Assembly (NCBI RefSeq): GCF_028747985.1
Contig: NZ_CP118108.1
Span: 3,849,501-3,913,500, forward strand
From: Paenibacillus urinalis
GTDB taxonomy: Bacteria; Bacillota; Bacilli; Paenibacillales; Paenibacillaceae
DNA length: 64,000 nt
Reading direction: 5' to 3'
The notes under the pieces were generated by a model. That model saw only the letters and a program-made list of their open reading frames with translations, was not told the origin of the DNA and did not search any database. The number at the start of each line of letters is the position of its first letter. The stretch's first letter is position 1. Below, piece after piece: positions 23,950-33,727 of the stretch. The position numbers were made by a program, and so were the translations under genes.

Positions 23950-26145
23950 TCACTCTTCACCGTCTTCATCTTCATTCTGATTGTCTCCACGGCCATTGCT
24001 GTTATTGCCGTTGTTATCGTTGTTTTCATTGCCCTCATCATTACCATTACCATTATTGCCATTATTACCTTCATTGCTCTCGTTACCCGGATCCTCTGGG
24101 TTCGGCTCTTCATCCGGACCCGACCCTTCTTCACCATCTCCCGAATTGTTGTCAGGAGTAACAGCTGGTCCAATCTCCGGTGTGGTAACCGTTCCGTTCT
24201 TCGCATCAAAATATCTCACTTCAAATGTATCCATCAGCTGTCCATCACGATAAACGGATACCACTCCATCCTTGTTCGGAGCCAGAACTAGCGGTACGGT
24301 CAGCGTTTCTGTCTTCTTGATCGTCTCCGTACCATGCTCTTGGTTCTCTCCTCTGGCATCGGTGAACGTGATACGGATCTTGCTGTTCTTGCCTTCTTCA
24401 TGAGGAGCTACCGAAATATGATAATTGTACTCGATCGTCTCTGGTGAATACCCCGTGCTTACATAGATCGTAATTTCTTCACCCGGAACAACTGCAGCCC
24501 CAGCATCATAAGGCCATTGCTGGGTAACCCTGCCTTTCTCCACTTCAAAGCTTGGCTCTTCTTTAACCGGTGCAACAGTCAGTTTATTCTTTCGAATCAA
24601 CTCTTCTGCCTCTGCGCGAGTTTTATTGATCAGATCAGGCATTTCGACCATTTCCTGGCCTTTACTTACCCTCAGGGTGATGGTATCTACCTCCGGGTCA
24701 AAAGGCTGGCCTTCGGTAACCGATTGTCCAATCACTTCATTAACGGACTCTTCACTGAATTCCTCCGTTTTCTTGATTCGATCTTCACTCATGCCAAGTG
24801 CCAGCAATTCCTGAACTGCATCTTCATAATTTCGACCTGTAAGCCCAGGCATGGTTTCCTTCGGCTTCTCCACACTTACAGTAAGGTCAATTAGCGAACC
24901 TTTCTTCACGACAGCTCCTTCAGGCCTGCTCTGCTCGTAGACAATTCCCGGATCGACACCTTCTTTATATTCCTGGAGAACCTGATTAACCTCTATCCCT
25001 TGCTCAGCAAGCAAGGCTCTGGCTTCTTCCTCGGTCTTATCAATAACGCTGGGCACGGTTACTTCAGGCACAACAAGCGCACTCTCGACATACCAGACAA
25101 CACCGGCTAGTGCAATCAGGATGAACAGTGTCAACGAGACCCAAAACGCTGCCCGCTTCTTGGATTTTTTCTTCTTGGATTTGCCGTCTGTCACTGCTTC
25201 GTCTGGAGCCATTTCAGGTGCATCCGTATAGGATGGCCCGCGTGGTTCCGGCTTGATCGCAGGAATGATACGGGTCTGATCTGTATCGAACTCATCATCG
25301 AATACAAGCTTCTCCTCATTCAGGCGATCCGGCAGCAAACAGGTCTCCAGATCGGTCAACATTTCAAGCGCTGACTGATAACGCTCATTCGGATTTTTGC
25401 GCATTGATTTAAGAATAATATTCTCAACACTCTGTGGAATCAGCGGATTAACAGCACTCGGCTCCTCGAATTCCTCCTGCAGATGCTTCAGCGCTACACT
25501 GATCGGACTCTCTCCAAGAAACGGAAGCTGTCCGGTCAGCATTTGATAGATAACAATACCAAGTGAGTACAAGTCGGATTTCTCACCTGTTACAACACCC
25601 TTGGCGTGCTCGGGAGAAAAATAATGCACTGAGCCGACGACTGAGCCGGTCTGCGTAATCGTCGTCGAGGTCACTGCACGAGCGATTCCGAAATCTGTAA
25701 CTTTGACCCTTCCATTTTTGCCAATCAAAATATTATGCGGCTTGATATCGCGGTGAATAATTTGATTATGATGGGCATGATCCAGTGCATCCGCAATCTG
25801 TGCAGCAATTCTGACAGCTTCATCGACTTGAAGCGGTGCACGTTCTTTTATAATTTCATTCAGGTTCTGACCTTCGATATACTCCATCACTATGTAATGG
25901 ATGTCTTCTTCCTGACCTACATCATAGATACTAACTACATTCGGATGAGACAAGGATGCAGCCGATTGGGCTTCTCGTCTAAACCGACGAATAAACTCGT
26001 CATCATGAACGAATTGCTGACGAAGCACCTTGATAGCAACATTACGTCCGAGCAAAATATCGTGCGCTTTGTATACCAGGGCCATTCCGCCTCCGCCGAC
26101 GCGCTCAATCACTTCATAACGTCCGCTCAGCTGATGTCCGATCAT
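23950..26145 (-). CDS. prkC: PASTA-domain Ser/Thr protein kinase PrkC
   Basis: A 731-aa membrane kinase. Kinase domain (1 to about 270): GGGGMALVYK, VAIKVL (ATP Lys), HRDIKPHNIL, VTDFGIARA and an activation loop rich in Thr. A cytosolic linker and Lys-rich stretch precede one membrane segment (about 345). Outside are three PASTA repeats (VPSVIDKTEEEARALL, MPGLTGRNYEDAVQELL, MPDLINKTRAEAEELI), then a beta domain (about 555-650) and an unusual Asn/Gly/Asp/Glu-rich tail of about 75 residues. PASTA repeats bind muropeptides; in Bacillus PrkC triggers germination and stationary-phase responses. Its ATG overlaps the prpC stop by 4 nt. Confidence 0.96.
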   Translation of the reverse strand: MIGHQLSGRYEVIERVGGGGMALVYKAHDILLGRNVAIKVLRQQFVHDDEFIRRFRREAQSAASLSHPNVVSIYDVGQEEDIHYIVMEYIEGQNLNEIIKERAPLQVDEAVRIAAQIADALDHAHHNQIIHRDIKPHNILIGKNGRVKVTDFGIARAVTSTTITQTGSVVGSVHYFSPEHAKGVVTGEKSDLYSLGIVIYQMLTGQLPFLGESPISVALKHLQEEFEEPSAVNPLIPQSVENIILKSMRKNPNERYQSALEMLTDLETCLLPDRLNEEKLVFDDEFDTDQTRIIPAIKPEPRGPSYTDAPEMAPDEAVTDGKSKKKKSKKRAAFWVSLTLFILIALAGVVWYVESALVVPEVTVPSVIDKTEEEARALLAEQGIEVNQVLQEYKEGVDPGIVYEQSRPEGAVVKKGSLIDLTVSVEKPKETMPGLTGRNYEDAVQELLALGMSEDRIKKTEEFSEESVNEVIGQSVTEGQPFDPEVDTITLRVSKGQEMVEMPDLINKTRAEAEELIRKNKLTVAPVKEEPSFEVEKGRVTQQWPYDAGAAVVPGEEITIYVSTGYSPETIEYNYHISVAPHEEGKNSKIRITFTDARGENQEHGTETIKKTETLTVPLVLAPNKDGVVSVYRDGQLMDTFEVRYFDAKNGTVTTPEIGPAVTPDNNSGDGEEGSGPDEEPNPEDPGNESNEGNNGNNGNGNDEGNENNDNNGNNSNGRGDNQNEDEDGEE

Positions 26146-26924
26146 GATTCAACCCCCTCTTCAACAACACTTAAAGGGCCCGCTGGCATTTCAAATAAAG
26201 CAACCGTAATATTATCGTCCCCTCCGGCCAGGAGTGCGAGCTGCAGCAGCCTGTCTGCCCGTTCAGACAAAGGCAGATCCGATTGCCCGATCACGGTTGC
26301 CATCTGCACACTGCTGACCAGGTTGCTTAAGCCATCACTGCAGAGCATAATTACATCCCCGGCTTCCAGAATGACAGGGTACAGATCCACAGACACATCC
26401 TCATCCGTTCCAAGCGCTCGGGTAACGACATTTTTGAGCGGATGTACATGCGTCTCTTCTTCACTGATCTGACCATTCTTGTACAGCTCATTAACTAATG
26501 TATGATCATCTGTCAATTGGACGACCTTATCGCCTGTTATTTTGTAAGCACGGCTGTCGCCAATATGGCCAATAATGCCGGAAGCATTACTCATAAGGAG
26601 CGCAACGACGGTTGTTCCCATGTTGTGCAGCTTCTCATCCCCAGCCGCTGTACGATAGATGACTTCATTCGCGTGCAGAATGGCATCGCTCAGCGCAGCA
26701 CTCAGCGATGCCTCTGACAAACCGGGCTCAAGCACCGAGAGGTCATCGGATACCGTTTCTACAGCCAGTCTGCTTGCTGTATCCCCGGCAAGATGTCCGC
26801 CCATACCGTCTGCGACAATACCTAATATATATCCCTGATCCAGATGCCTTATCCAGGCGGAATCTTCATTTACCGAACGAACTCGTCCTACGTGACTCAC
26901 ATGCACTGTATTCATCACAGTCAT
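26142..26924 (-). CDS. prpC: PP2C-type Ser/Thr phosphatase PrpC
   Basis: A 260-aa phosphatase that removes phosphates placed by PrkC. PP2C motifs with the metal-binding Asp residues: VRSVNEDSAW, GIVADGMGGHLAGD, GHIGDSRAYKI, LTDDHTLVNEL, ALGTDEDV, LCSDGLSNLV and GGDDNITVALF. ATG 26924 has GAGGTG close upstream; ATG 26915 is an alternative. It lies 9 nt after rlmN and overlaps prkC. Confidence 0.95.
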   Translation of the reverse strand: MTVMNTVHVSHVGRVRSVNEDSAWIRHLDQGYILGIVADGMGGHLAGDTASRLAVETVSDDLSVLEPGLSEASLSAALSDAILHANEVIYRTAAGDEKLHNMGTTVVALLMSNASGIIGHIGDSRAYKITGDKVVQLTDDHTLVNELYKNGQISEEETHVHPLKNVVTRALGTDEDVSVDLYPVILEAGDVIMLCSDGLSNLVSSVQMATVIGQSDLPLSERADRLLQLALLAGGDDNITVALFEMPAGPLSVVEEGVES

Positions 26925-26933
26925 ATCCTCACC

Positions 26934-27986
26934 TCAAGCTTCCTTGTGCTTCTCCATATGCTTCGCACGCAGCTGACCACAAGCGGCTGCGATATCATGA
27001 CCCTGCTCTCTGCGGATTGTTACATTAACTCCATGATCAGCGAGGATACGCTGGAACTGGAATATATCCTTGCGAGCCGTTCTGATATATTTACGCTCCG
27101 GCACATAGTTTACCGGGATCAGATTGACATGGCACAGCATGTCCTTCAGAACACCCGCAAGCTCTTCGGCATGCTCCGGCTGATCGTTAACGCCGCCGAT
27201 CAAGGCATATTCGAATGTAATACGTCGTCCTGTTTTGCCTTGGTAATAGCGAAGGGACTCCATTACATCATCAAATGGGAACCGGCGGTTAACAGGCATC
27301 AGCTTCGAACGCAGCTTATCATTCGGTGCATGGATGGAGATAGCCAGGTTAATCTGGGTGTCCTCATCAGCAAATTTATAAATATTTGGAACAATACCGC
27401 TTGTCGACACTGTGATATGACGCTGACCAATATTCAGACCTTTCTCGTGAATCATCGTTCTAAGGAACTTCATCGTCTCATCGTAGTTCTCAAATGGCTC
27501 ACCCGTACCCATAATTACGATACTGCTCACACGTTCATTGCGTTCATCCAGTATTTGCTGGGAGCGCACGACTTGAGCAATAATCTCACCAGCAGTCAGG
27601 TTCCGCTTCAAACCGCCCAGTGTAGAGGCGCAAAAAGTACAGCCGACTCTGCAGCCGACCTGTGTCGTCACACATACACTGTTGCCATAGTTATGCTTCA
27701 TAATGACCGTCTCAATTGCGTGGTCATCATGCAGTCCGAACAGAAACTTTACAGTACCGTCCTTGGACTCAAACTTCGTAATTTCCGAAAGCGTCACGAA
27801 TTGAAACTGATCATCAAGCTTCTCGCGTAAAGCTTTCGAGAGATTTGTCATTTCTGAAAAATCATTCACTCTCTTTACATAAACCCAATCGTAGATTTGA
27901 GCAGCACGAAACTTCGGCTCCCCATTCTCGACTGCCCACTGCTCTAACTCTTCGAGCGTGTAATCATATATAAAAGGCTTTGTCAT
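26934..27986 (-). CDS. rlmN: dual-specificity 23S rRNA/tRNA adenine-C2 methyltransferase RlmN
   Basis: A 350-aa radical-SAM enzyme that methylates A2503 of 23S rRNA and A37 of some tRNAs. The cluster motif is [12 protein letters not shown] (CxxxCxxC); GTGEPFEN and ISIHAPND follow. The C-terminal Cys (IAAACGQL) is the second catalytic Cys. ATG 27986 has AGGTG 8 nt upstream; a longer in-frame ORF reaches 28070 but its ATGs lack binding sites. The hairpin at 28099 separates it from rsmB. Confidence 0.95.
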   Translation of the reverse strand: MTKPFIYDYTLEELEQWAVENGEPKFRAAQIYDWVYVKRVNDFSEMTNLSKALREKLDDQFQFVTLSEITKFESKDGTVKFLFGLHDDHAIETVIMKHNYGNSVCVTTQVGCRVGCTFCASTLGGLKRNLTAGEIIAQVVRSQQILDERNERVSSIVIMGTGEPFENYDETMKFLRTMIHEKGLNIGQRHITVSTSGIVPNIYKFADEDTQINLAISIHAPNDKLRSKLMPVNRRFPFDDVMESLRYYQGKTGRRITFEYALIGGVNDQPEHAEELAGVLKDMLCHVNLIPVNYVPERKYIRTARKDIFQFQRILADHGVNVTIRREQGHDIAAACGQLRAKHMEKHKEA

Positions 27987-28098
27987 TTCATTCACACCTG
28001 TTCTTTCCAATTGATCTATAGACATATTATTTCTCATTCTACCCATTTTAGCACATAATTCAGTATTCATCTATGCAGGTCTTTATGCCGGCAACTGC

Positions 28099-28132
28099 AA
28101 AAAGCCGCCAATACCTGACGGTTACTGGCGGC
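28099..28132 (-). terminator. terminator after rsmB
   Basis: On the - strand GCCGCCAGTA...TATTGGCGGC forms a stem with one wobble pair, followed by TTTTT. It ends the coaBC-to-rsmB transcript, at least partly, before rlmN. Confidence 0.75.
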
Positions 28133-28155
28133 AGTCTTGTTATTGATCCACTTTT

Positions 28156-29604
28156 TTACGATGTTTCTACCCTTGTCAATCTTGCAATGTAAAATCCGTC
28201 GCTATGAAACTGGTGAGGCAGAATTTGAATTCCGTACTCATCCAATATGGCAGAGTGCCGCAGCTCTTCTCTCAGCGACAGATGACCTGCAGGGGCAAAT
28301 TGATCGTTCTCCTTCAAGAATCGTTCTACGACACCGCCATTCTCAGCATGCTCTGTCGTACAAGTACTGTACACAAGCGTTCCTCCAGGCTTCAACAGCT
28401 TGGATACACGGCTTAGCAGCTCATATTGCAGCGCACTGATGGCTTCAACATCCTCTGGGGATTTGGTCCACCTAAGGTCCGGCTTTCTGCGAATAACCCC
28501 AAATCCAGAGCAAGGTGCATCGAGCAATATGCGGTCAAACGAAGCTTCCTTGTAGTTGGAAGCCAGATCAAGCGCATCATGGCAGACGGTCTCAATACTG
28601 GCGAGCCCCAGCCTTTCCGCTTGTCTATGAATAAGCTCTACTTTGTGAGGATGAATGTCATTAGCAATAATACGGCCTTGATCTTCCATCTTCTCACCCA
28701 TATGCGAGGTCTTGCCTCCGGGTGCAGCGCAGCAGTCCAGAACGGTCATGCCTGGCTTCGGATCCACCGCTCCGGCCACAAGCATGGAGCTCTCATCCTG
28801 TACAGAGAGCATCCCTTCCTTATACCAGTCGGTAAGAGCCATATTCCCCCCACTCTTGACGATAATCCCATCATCACTGAGAAGAGAAGGCTCCACGACA
28901 AGTCCTTCCTCCTGCATCTCTTGAATTAGCTTATTTCTCGAGATCATGGTCGTATTCACCCTTACACTGACCGGAGGTGCCTCGTTGTTAGCCCTGCACA
29001 TCGCTTCAGCTTCCTGCTCTCCGTATTGTTCAATCCAGCGCTGCACAAGCCATTCAGGATGGGAGTGCATCAGTGCGATGCGTTCTGCGGCAGGAAGATC
29101 TTCTGGAATCGTCAGCTTGTCCCGGTTTCTCAGAATGTTGCGCAGCACACCGTTCACCATTCCGGATATACCCTGATGGCCTTTGCGCTTGGCGATATTT
29201 ACCGCTTCACTTACCGCCGCATGATCCGGCACGCGGTCCAAATATAGAATTTGATACAGACTCAGCCGAAGCAGACTGCGAACCCAGGGCTGAAGCTTGG
29301 CAAGTCCTTTGGCTACATAGGATTCAAGATAGTAATCCAATGTCTTTTGACGAGCAATGGTGCCATATACCAGCTCCGTGGCTAGTCCCGTATCAGCAGG
29401 GGTGAGATTTGCCTGTTTCAGCACTTGATTCAGAAGCAGATTGCTGTAGGCTCCTTCCTGTTCAACCGCAGCCAAGACTTGAAGCGCCGCTTCTCTGCTG
29501 GATACCTTGCGCTTACTAGAAGCTGCCGACTGAGCACCGCTCTTCCCTCTACCCTTATTGGATGTATTGCCAAGACGCGGATTATTGTTGTCTCCTGACT
29601 TCAC
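28156..29604 (-). CDS. rsmB: 16S rRNA m5C967 methyltransferase RsmB
   Basis: A 482-aa SAM-dependent methyltransferase. A basic N-terminal extension of about 35 residues precedes the NusB-like domain (SSREAALQVLAAVEQEGAYSN). The catalytic domain has CCAAPGGKTSHM (SAM site), LDAPCSGFGVIRRKPDLRW and VYSTCTTEHAENGGVVERFL (catalytic Cys in STCT). The start is GTG 29604, overlapping the fmt stop as GTGA, so translation is coupled. Confidence 0.94.
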   Translation of the reverse strand: MKSGDNNNPRLGNTSNKGRGKSGAQSAASSKRKVSSREAALQVLAAVEQEGAYSNLLLNQVLKQANLTPADTGLATELVYGTIARQKTLDYYLESYVAKGLAKLQPWVRSLLRLSLYQILYLDRVPDHAAVSEAVNIAKRKGHQGISGMVNGVLRNILRNRDKLTIPEDLPAAERIALMHSHPEWLVQRWIEQYGEQEAEAMCRANNEAPPVSVRVNTTMISRNKLIQEMQEEGLVVEPSLLSDDGIIVKSGGNMALTDWYKEGMLSVQDESSMLVAGAVDPKPGMTVLDCCAAPGGKTSHMGEKMEDQGRIIANDIHPHKVELIHRQAERLGLASIETVCHDALDLASNYKEASFDRILLDAPCSGFGVIRRKPDLRWTKSPEDVEAISALQYELLSRVSKLLKPGGTLVYSTCTTEHAENGGVVERFLKENDQFAPAGHLSLREELRHSAILDEYGIQILPHQFHSDGFYIARLTRVETS

Positions 29605-30563
29605 TTCAGCACCGTCCCTGCTGTGAGCGATCCGCCGCGGGCAAAATCACCGGCAGCCATCGCCTTCTTCCCGGCAGGCTGCACCTCTGACAGCCACAGA
29701 GAGCCGTCGCCTGTCTTCACTTCAATGCCAAGCTTGGACATCCCAAGCACCGTTCCGGGCTCTGCATTCTTGCTGGCATTTGATGCTTGAAGGTAAGGCT
29801 CTGGTAGCTTGGAAGGATTGATAGTGCCCCAGACTTTGAATACCTGCTCGTCCCATAATGTAAATCCTCCAGAGTATGGAGTAAGCCCCCGTACCTGGTC
29901 ATAAATTTGACGTGATTGACGAGACCAGTCGATCTTCTCATCCTCTCGGGATAGGTTCTTCGCATAAGTTGCCTCATCCTCCTTCTGAGGAGTGGCCTGC
30001 ACTTTTCCCTTAGTCAGATTGGGCATCTCGCGCATCAGCAGCTCTGCTCCAGCAAGGCTGAGCTTCTCAAACATCGTACCTGAAGTATCCTCATCCTCAA
30101 TTGCGACCTCTACCCTAGAGATCATATCACCGGTATCTAGACCTTCAGCCATGTACATCAGCGTTACTCCCGTAACCTTCTCACCATTCATGATCGAACG
30201 CTGGATCGGTGCACCTCCCCGATATTTCGGCAGTAACGATCCATGAACGTTAACACATCCGTACTGAGGCATATCGAGCACGGATTTCGGCAAGATTTGT
30301 CCAAAGGCAGCAGTAACAATGAGATCCGGCTTCCATTTGGCAAGCTCTGCTACAGATTCTTCATTACGAAGCCTTGCCGGCTGAAACACGGGAATACCGT
30401 GCTTCAGCGCAGCTTCTTTGACCGGAGGCGGTGTCAGAACCTTTTTTCGTCCTTGAGGTTTATCCGGCTGAGTCACTACAAGGCTGATGTTGTATCCTTC
30501 CTCAAGCAATCTCTCAAGTGAAGGCACAGCAAAGGCCGGTGTTCCCATAAAAACGATGTTCAT
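29601..30563 (-). CDS. fmt: methionyl-tRNA formyltransferase
   Basis: A 320-aa enzyme that formylates initiator Met-tRNA. Motifs: IVFMGTPAFAVPSLE, NVHGSLLPKYRGGAPIQRSI (catalytic Asn and His), TLMYMAEGLDTGDM (catalytic Asp) and a C-terminal OB domain. ATG 30563 is chosen because AAGGAGG lies 7 nt upstream; ATG 30569 is too close to it. It follows def by 12 nt, the standard def-fmt pair. Confidence 0.96.
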   Translation of the reverse strand: MNIVFMGTPAFAVPSLERLLEEGYNISLVVTQPDKPQGRKKVLTPPPVKEAALKHGIPVFQPARLRNEESVAELAKWKPDLIVTAAFGQILPKSVLDMPQYGCVNVHGSLLPKYRGGAPIQRSIMNGEKVTGVTLMYMAEGLDTGDMISRVEVAIEDEDTSGTMFEKLSLAGAELLMREMPNLTKGKVQATPQKEDEATYAKNLSREDEKIDWSRQSRQIYDQVRGLTPYSGGFTLWDEQVFKVWGTINPSKLPEPYLQASNASKNAEPGTVLGMSKLGIEVKTGDGSLWLSEVQPAGKKAMAAGDFARGGSLTAGTVLK

Positions 30564-30575
30564 TTCCATACCTCC

Positions 30576-31058
30576 TTATTTACCGCGATTCGGTTCAGCT
30601 CCGATTTCATACACTTTTTCTGCGAGATCTGTAAACAAAACACCATTGAGATGATCGATCTCATGCTGGAACGCTCTCGCGAACAAACCACTGCCCGTAA
30701 CCGTAAATTCTTTGCCATCGCGGTCAAGACCCTTTACTGTTACCGTTTCAGCTCTGCGGACATCTCCGTTGTAGCCTGGAATGCTCAGACAGCCCTCCGG
30801 TCCAAATTGCTCTCCTTCCGAGCTTACAATCTCAGGGTTGATCATTTTGATCAAACCGTGATCATCGCCAACATCGACTACGATCAGCCGCTTCAAGATG
30901 CCGACCTGCGGTGCAGCAAGACCTACACCATCCGCATCATACATTGTCTCCGCCATATCATCGAGCAATTTTTGGACATTAGGTGTGATCTTCGTTACTT
31001 CCTTGGCTACCTTGTGCAATACCTCATCCGGTTCTTTTACAATCAATCGAATTGACAT
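30576..31058 (-). CDS. def: peptide deformylase
   Basis: A 160-aa metalloenzyme removing the formyl group from nascent proteins. The three family motifs are present: GVGLAAPQVG, EGCLSIPG (metal Cys) and QHEIDHLNG (two metal His and the catalytic Glu). ATG 31058 has GGAAGGTG 9 nt upstream; the GTG at 31070 overlaps that site and was rejected. Confidence 0.96.
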   Translation of the reverse strand: MSIRLIVKEPDEVLHKVAKEVTKITPNVQKLLDDMAETMYDADGVGLAAPQVGILKRLIVVDVGDDHGLIKMINPEIVSSEGEQFGPEGCLSIPGYNGDVRRAETVTVKGLDRDGKEFTVTGSGLFARAFQHEIDHLNGVLFTDLAEKVYEIGAEPNRGK

Positions 31059-31158
31059 GCTGCTAAACACCTTCCTATGAACGTAATCATTTCAGGATTG
31101 AATCATCCTGCGTCATGTTAAATTATATGGTCTAAAATCCCGATCCTGAACTACATCA

Positions 31159-33723
31159 CTACATCAGCATCTGTGGATCGACATCAAGGCTTATAAGCAA
31201 ATCCTTACCCTGAAAATCCTGTTCCATCTTCCTCGCCATATTTTTCACAAGGCCGATGGCATCAATTTCCCCACGCCATTTTATCATACATTGAAACCTG
31301 TATCTATTTTTTAATCGCGGCATGGGCGAGGCAACCGGACCCAGCACATCAAATGCATCAGAACTAAACCGATCCAGACTGCCGAGCAGCCCCATCTTCT
31401 GCGCCTGCTCCTTGAGAAGTCTCGTGTAATTCTCCGCTGCCCTTACAAGAACAGGAAGCTGCTCATGAGAGAACGTCACCAGGATCAGCCGGCAGTACGG
31501 CGGATACTGCAGAGCACGCCTGTGACCCAGTTCATCCTTGATAAATGAGAGATAATCATGGCTTCCTGCATGCACTATGGAATAATGATCCGGTGTGTAG
31601 GATTGTACGAACACCTCTCCTGGCAGCTGATGACGGCCCGCACGGCCTGCAACCTGAGTCAGCAGCTGAAATGTTTTCTCAGCCGCTCTAAAGTCAGGCA
31701 GATTCAGCGCTGAATCTGCGGTGATCACACCCACCAGCGTCACATCCGGAAAATCAAGCCCTTTGGCCACCATCTGTGTTCCAAGCAATATATCTGCCTT
31801 CTTCTCGCGAAAAGCTTTGAGCAGCTTCTCGTGGGAGCCTTTTTCAGTCGTGGTGTCCACATCCATCCGAATGACCCTCACGCCAGGAAACAGCTTCGCC
31901 AGCTCTTCCTCTACGCGCTGAGTCCCCGTGCCAAAATATCGGATATGCTCGCTGCCGCAATCCGGACAAATCTGGGGAGCCGTTTCCGCATAACCGCAGT
32001 AGTGACATCTCAAATTGTTGCTTCGCTGGTGATACGTAAGAGAAATATCGCACTCTGGACAGCTCGCCACATAGCCGCAGCTGCGGCACATCACAAAGGT
32101 TGAGTAACCCCGGCGATTCAAGAGAAGCACCGTCTGCTCTCCGCGTTCAATCCGCTCGGCAATTCCTTGGTGCAGAGCTCTGCTGAACATCGACCGATTC
32201 CCGTCTTTCAGCTCCTCCCTCATGTCAATGATCCGTACCTTTGGAAGCTCATTGCCCAAGGCACGATAGTTCATCTCCATGAGAACCGGAGCAAATTCAT
32301 CACTAGCTTGAGACCTGGCAGCATAGTAGCTCTCAAGCGAGGGCGTGGCCGAGCCTAAAATAACGGCTGCTCCATGCTGCTTGGAGCGTTCCACCGCTAC
32401 ATCTCTTGCATGATATTTCGGCGTCTCCTCCTGCTTATAGGAGGTCTCATGCTCTTCATCAATGATGATCAGTCCCAGCTGATCGAAGGGAGCAAACACA
32501 GCAGATCGGGCACCGATCGCCACCTTGACCTTACCCTCACGGATTTTGCGCCATTCATCATATCGCTCTCCGCCCGATAACCTGCTGTGCATGACGGCAA
32601 CCTGGTCACCAAAACGCCCCTTGAATCTTTCAACCATCTGCGGTGTAAGTGAAATCTCAGGAACCAGTACAATCGCCTGGCGATTCTGCTTAATACAGCG
32701 CTGAATGGCTTGCAGATATACTTCCGTCTTACCGCTGCCTGTTACACCATGCAGCAGAAATACACCCTGCTCACGTTCATCTAACTGTCTTGCAATCCGG
32801 TCATAGACGGCCTGCTGTTCCAATGTGAGAGGAAGCGGCTCAGTTGGCTTGAAATCACGTCCACGGTATGGATCGCGGAACACTTCCACTTCAGAGATCG
32901 AGATTAAGCCCTTGTCTTCAAGCCCTTTCACTGTGGCGGCAGATACTTGAAGTGCAGACAGCACGTCTTTAAGCGGCATGGGAAGAAGCTCCTTTGCTTC
33001 GAGCAAAAAAGACAAAACCTCTTTCTGCCGTTTCCCTTTAGCCGGGAAGTCAGCTAGCGCATCTTCAGCCTCTTGCTCACTTACAGCAAGATGGACCGCC
33101 TTCAGCATCTTCTTCTGCAGCTTGTCCTTGATCATCTGTTCCTCATGCAGAATGCCGCTGCGAATTAAACGCTTGATTTCCTTAGAATGATCCGGATACC
33201 GATCACTTAGATGATCAAGTGTCACTTGTTCCTTGCTCCGTACATATCGGATGATTTCATCCTGGATGGACACATTCTCCGGTGAATCCGGCATAGCAAA
33301 TAATACAGGGCCGTCGCTCGAAGCCTGAGATTCTTGCACGGTCTGCTCCTCTAATGATTCAAACCCTTCCGAAACAGAAACATAACGCTTGGATTTGCCC
33401 TTCAGCGCAGTCGGAATCATGACCTGTAAGGCCATTATCGCACTGCAGGCGTAATGCCTGCTCATCCATCTTCCAAGCTCCACCAGATCTGGCGACAGGG
33501 GTGAAACCAGGTCCAAGAGTTCGGCAATTGGCTTCAGCTTAAAATCTGTGTTTACTGCCTCTTCCAGCCCGACGACAAAGCCCTGAACCGTTCGATGTCC
33601 AAAAGGCACCCCGACACGACTTCCTACCTCTACCCAGCCCTTAAGCGATTCCGGAATCAAGTAATCAAAAGTGCGGTCCACGTCTTTGGCAGGCACGTCT
33701 ACTATCACTTTTGCTATATTCAC
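31159..33723 (-). CDS. priA: primosomal helicase PriA
   Basis: An 854-aa replication-restart helicase: N-terminal 3' DNA-binding domain (KVIVDVPAKDVDRTFDYLIP), a winged-helix region, Walker A GVTGSGKTEVYL, IIDEEHETSYK, two zinc knuckles (CRSCGYVASCPECDIS and CHYCGYAETAPQICPDCG), and TQVAGRAGRHQLPGEV. The start is GTG 33723, with GGAGG 10 nt upstream; this gives the usual N-terminus VNIAKVIVDVP. The gap to coaBC is 4 nt. Confidence 0.95.
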   Translation of the reverse strand: MNIAKVIVDVPAKDVDRTFDYLIPESLKGWVEVGSRVGVPFGHRTVQGFVVGLEEAVNTDFKLKPIAELLDLVSPLSPDLVELGRWMSRHYACSAIMALQVMIPTALKGKSKRYVSVSEGFESLEEQTVQESQASSDGPVLFAMPDSPENVSIQDEIIRYVRSKEQVTLDHLSDRYPDHSKEIKRLIRSGILHEEQMIKDKLQKKMLKAVHLAVSEQEAEDALADFPAKGKRQKEVLSFLLEAKELLPMPLKDVLSALQVSAATVKGLEDKGLISISEVEVFRDPYRGRDFKPTEPLPLTLEQQAVYDRIARQLDEREQGVFLLHGVTGSGKTEVYLQAIQRCIKQNRQAIVLVPEISLTPQMVERFKGRFGDQVAVMHSRLSGGERYDEWRKIREGKVKVAIGARSAVFAPFDQLGLIIIDEEHETSYKQEETPKYHARDVAVERSKQHGAAVILGSATPSLESYYAARSQASDEFAPVLMEMNYRALGNELPKVRIIDMREELKDGNRSMFSRALHQGIAERIERGEQTVLLLNRRGYSTFVMCRSCGYVASCPECDISLTYHQRSNNLRCHYCGYAETAPQICPDCGSEHIRYFGTGTQRVEEELAKLFPGVRVIRMDVDTTTEKGSHEKLLKAFREKKADILLGTQMVAKGLDFPDVTLVGVITADSALNLPDFRAAEKTFQLLTQVAGRAGRHQLPGEVFVQSYTPDHYSIVHAGSHDYLSFIKDELGHRRALQYPPYCRLILVTFSHEQLPVLVRAAENYTRLLKEQAQKMGLLGSLDRFSSDAFDVLGPVASPMPRLKNRYRFQCMIKWRGEIDAIGLVKNMARKMEQDFQGKDLLISLDVDPQMLM

Positions 33724-33727
33724 AAGC

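Noticed and set aside
23960..24209. Long ORFs opposite the PrkC tail (for example 98 aa and 90 aa)
   Set aside because: They are low-complexity reflections of the repetitive coding sequence of the PrkC C-terminus.
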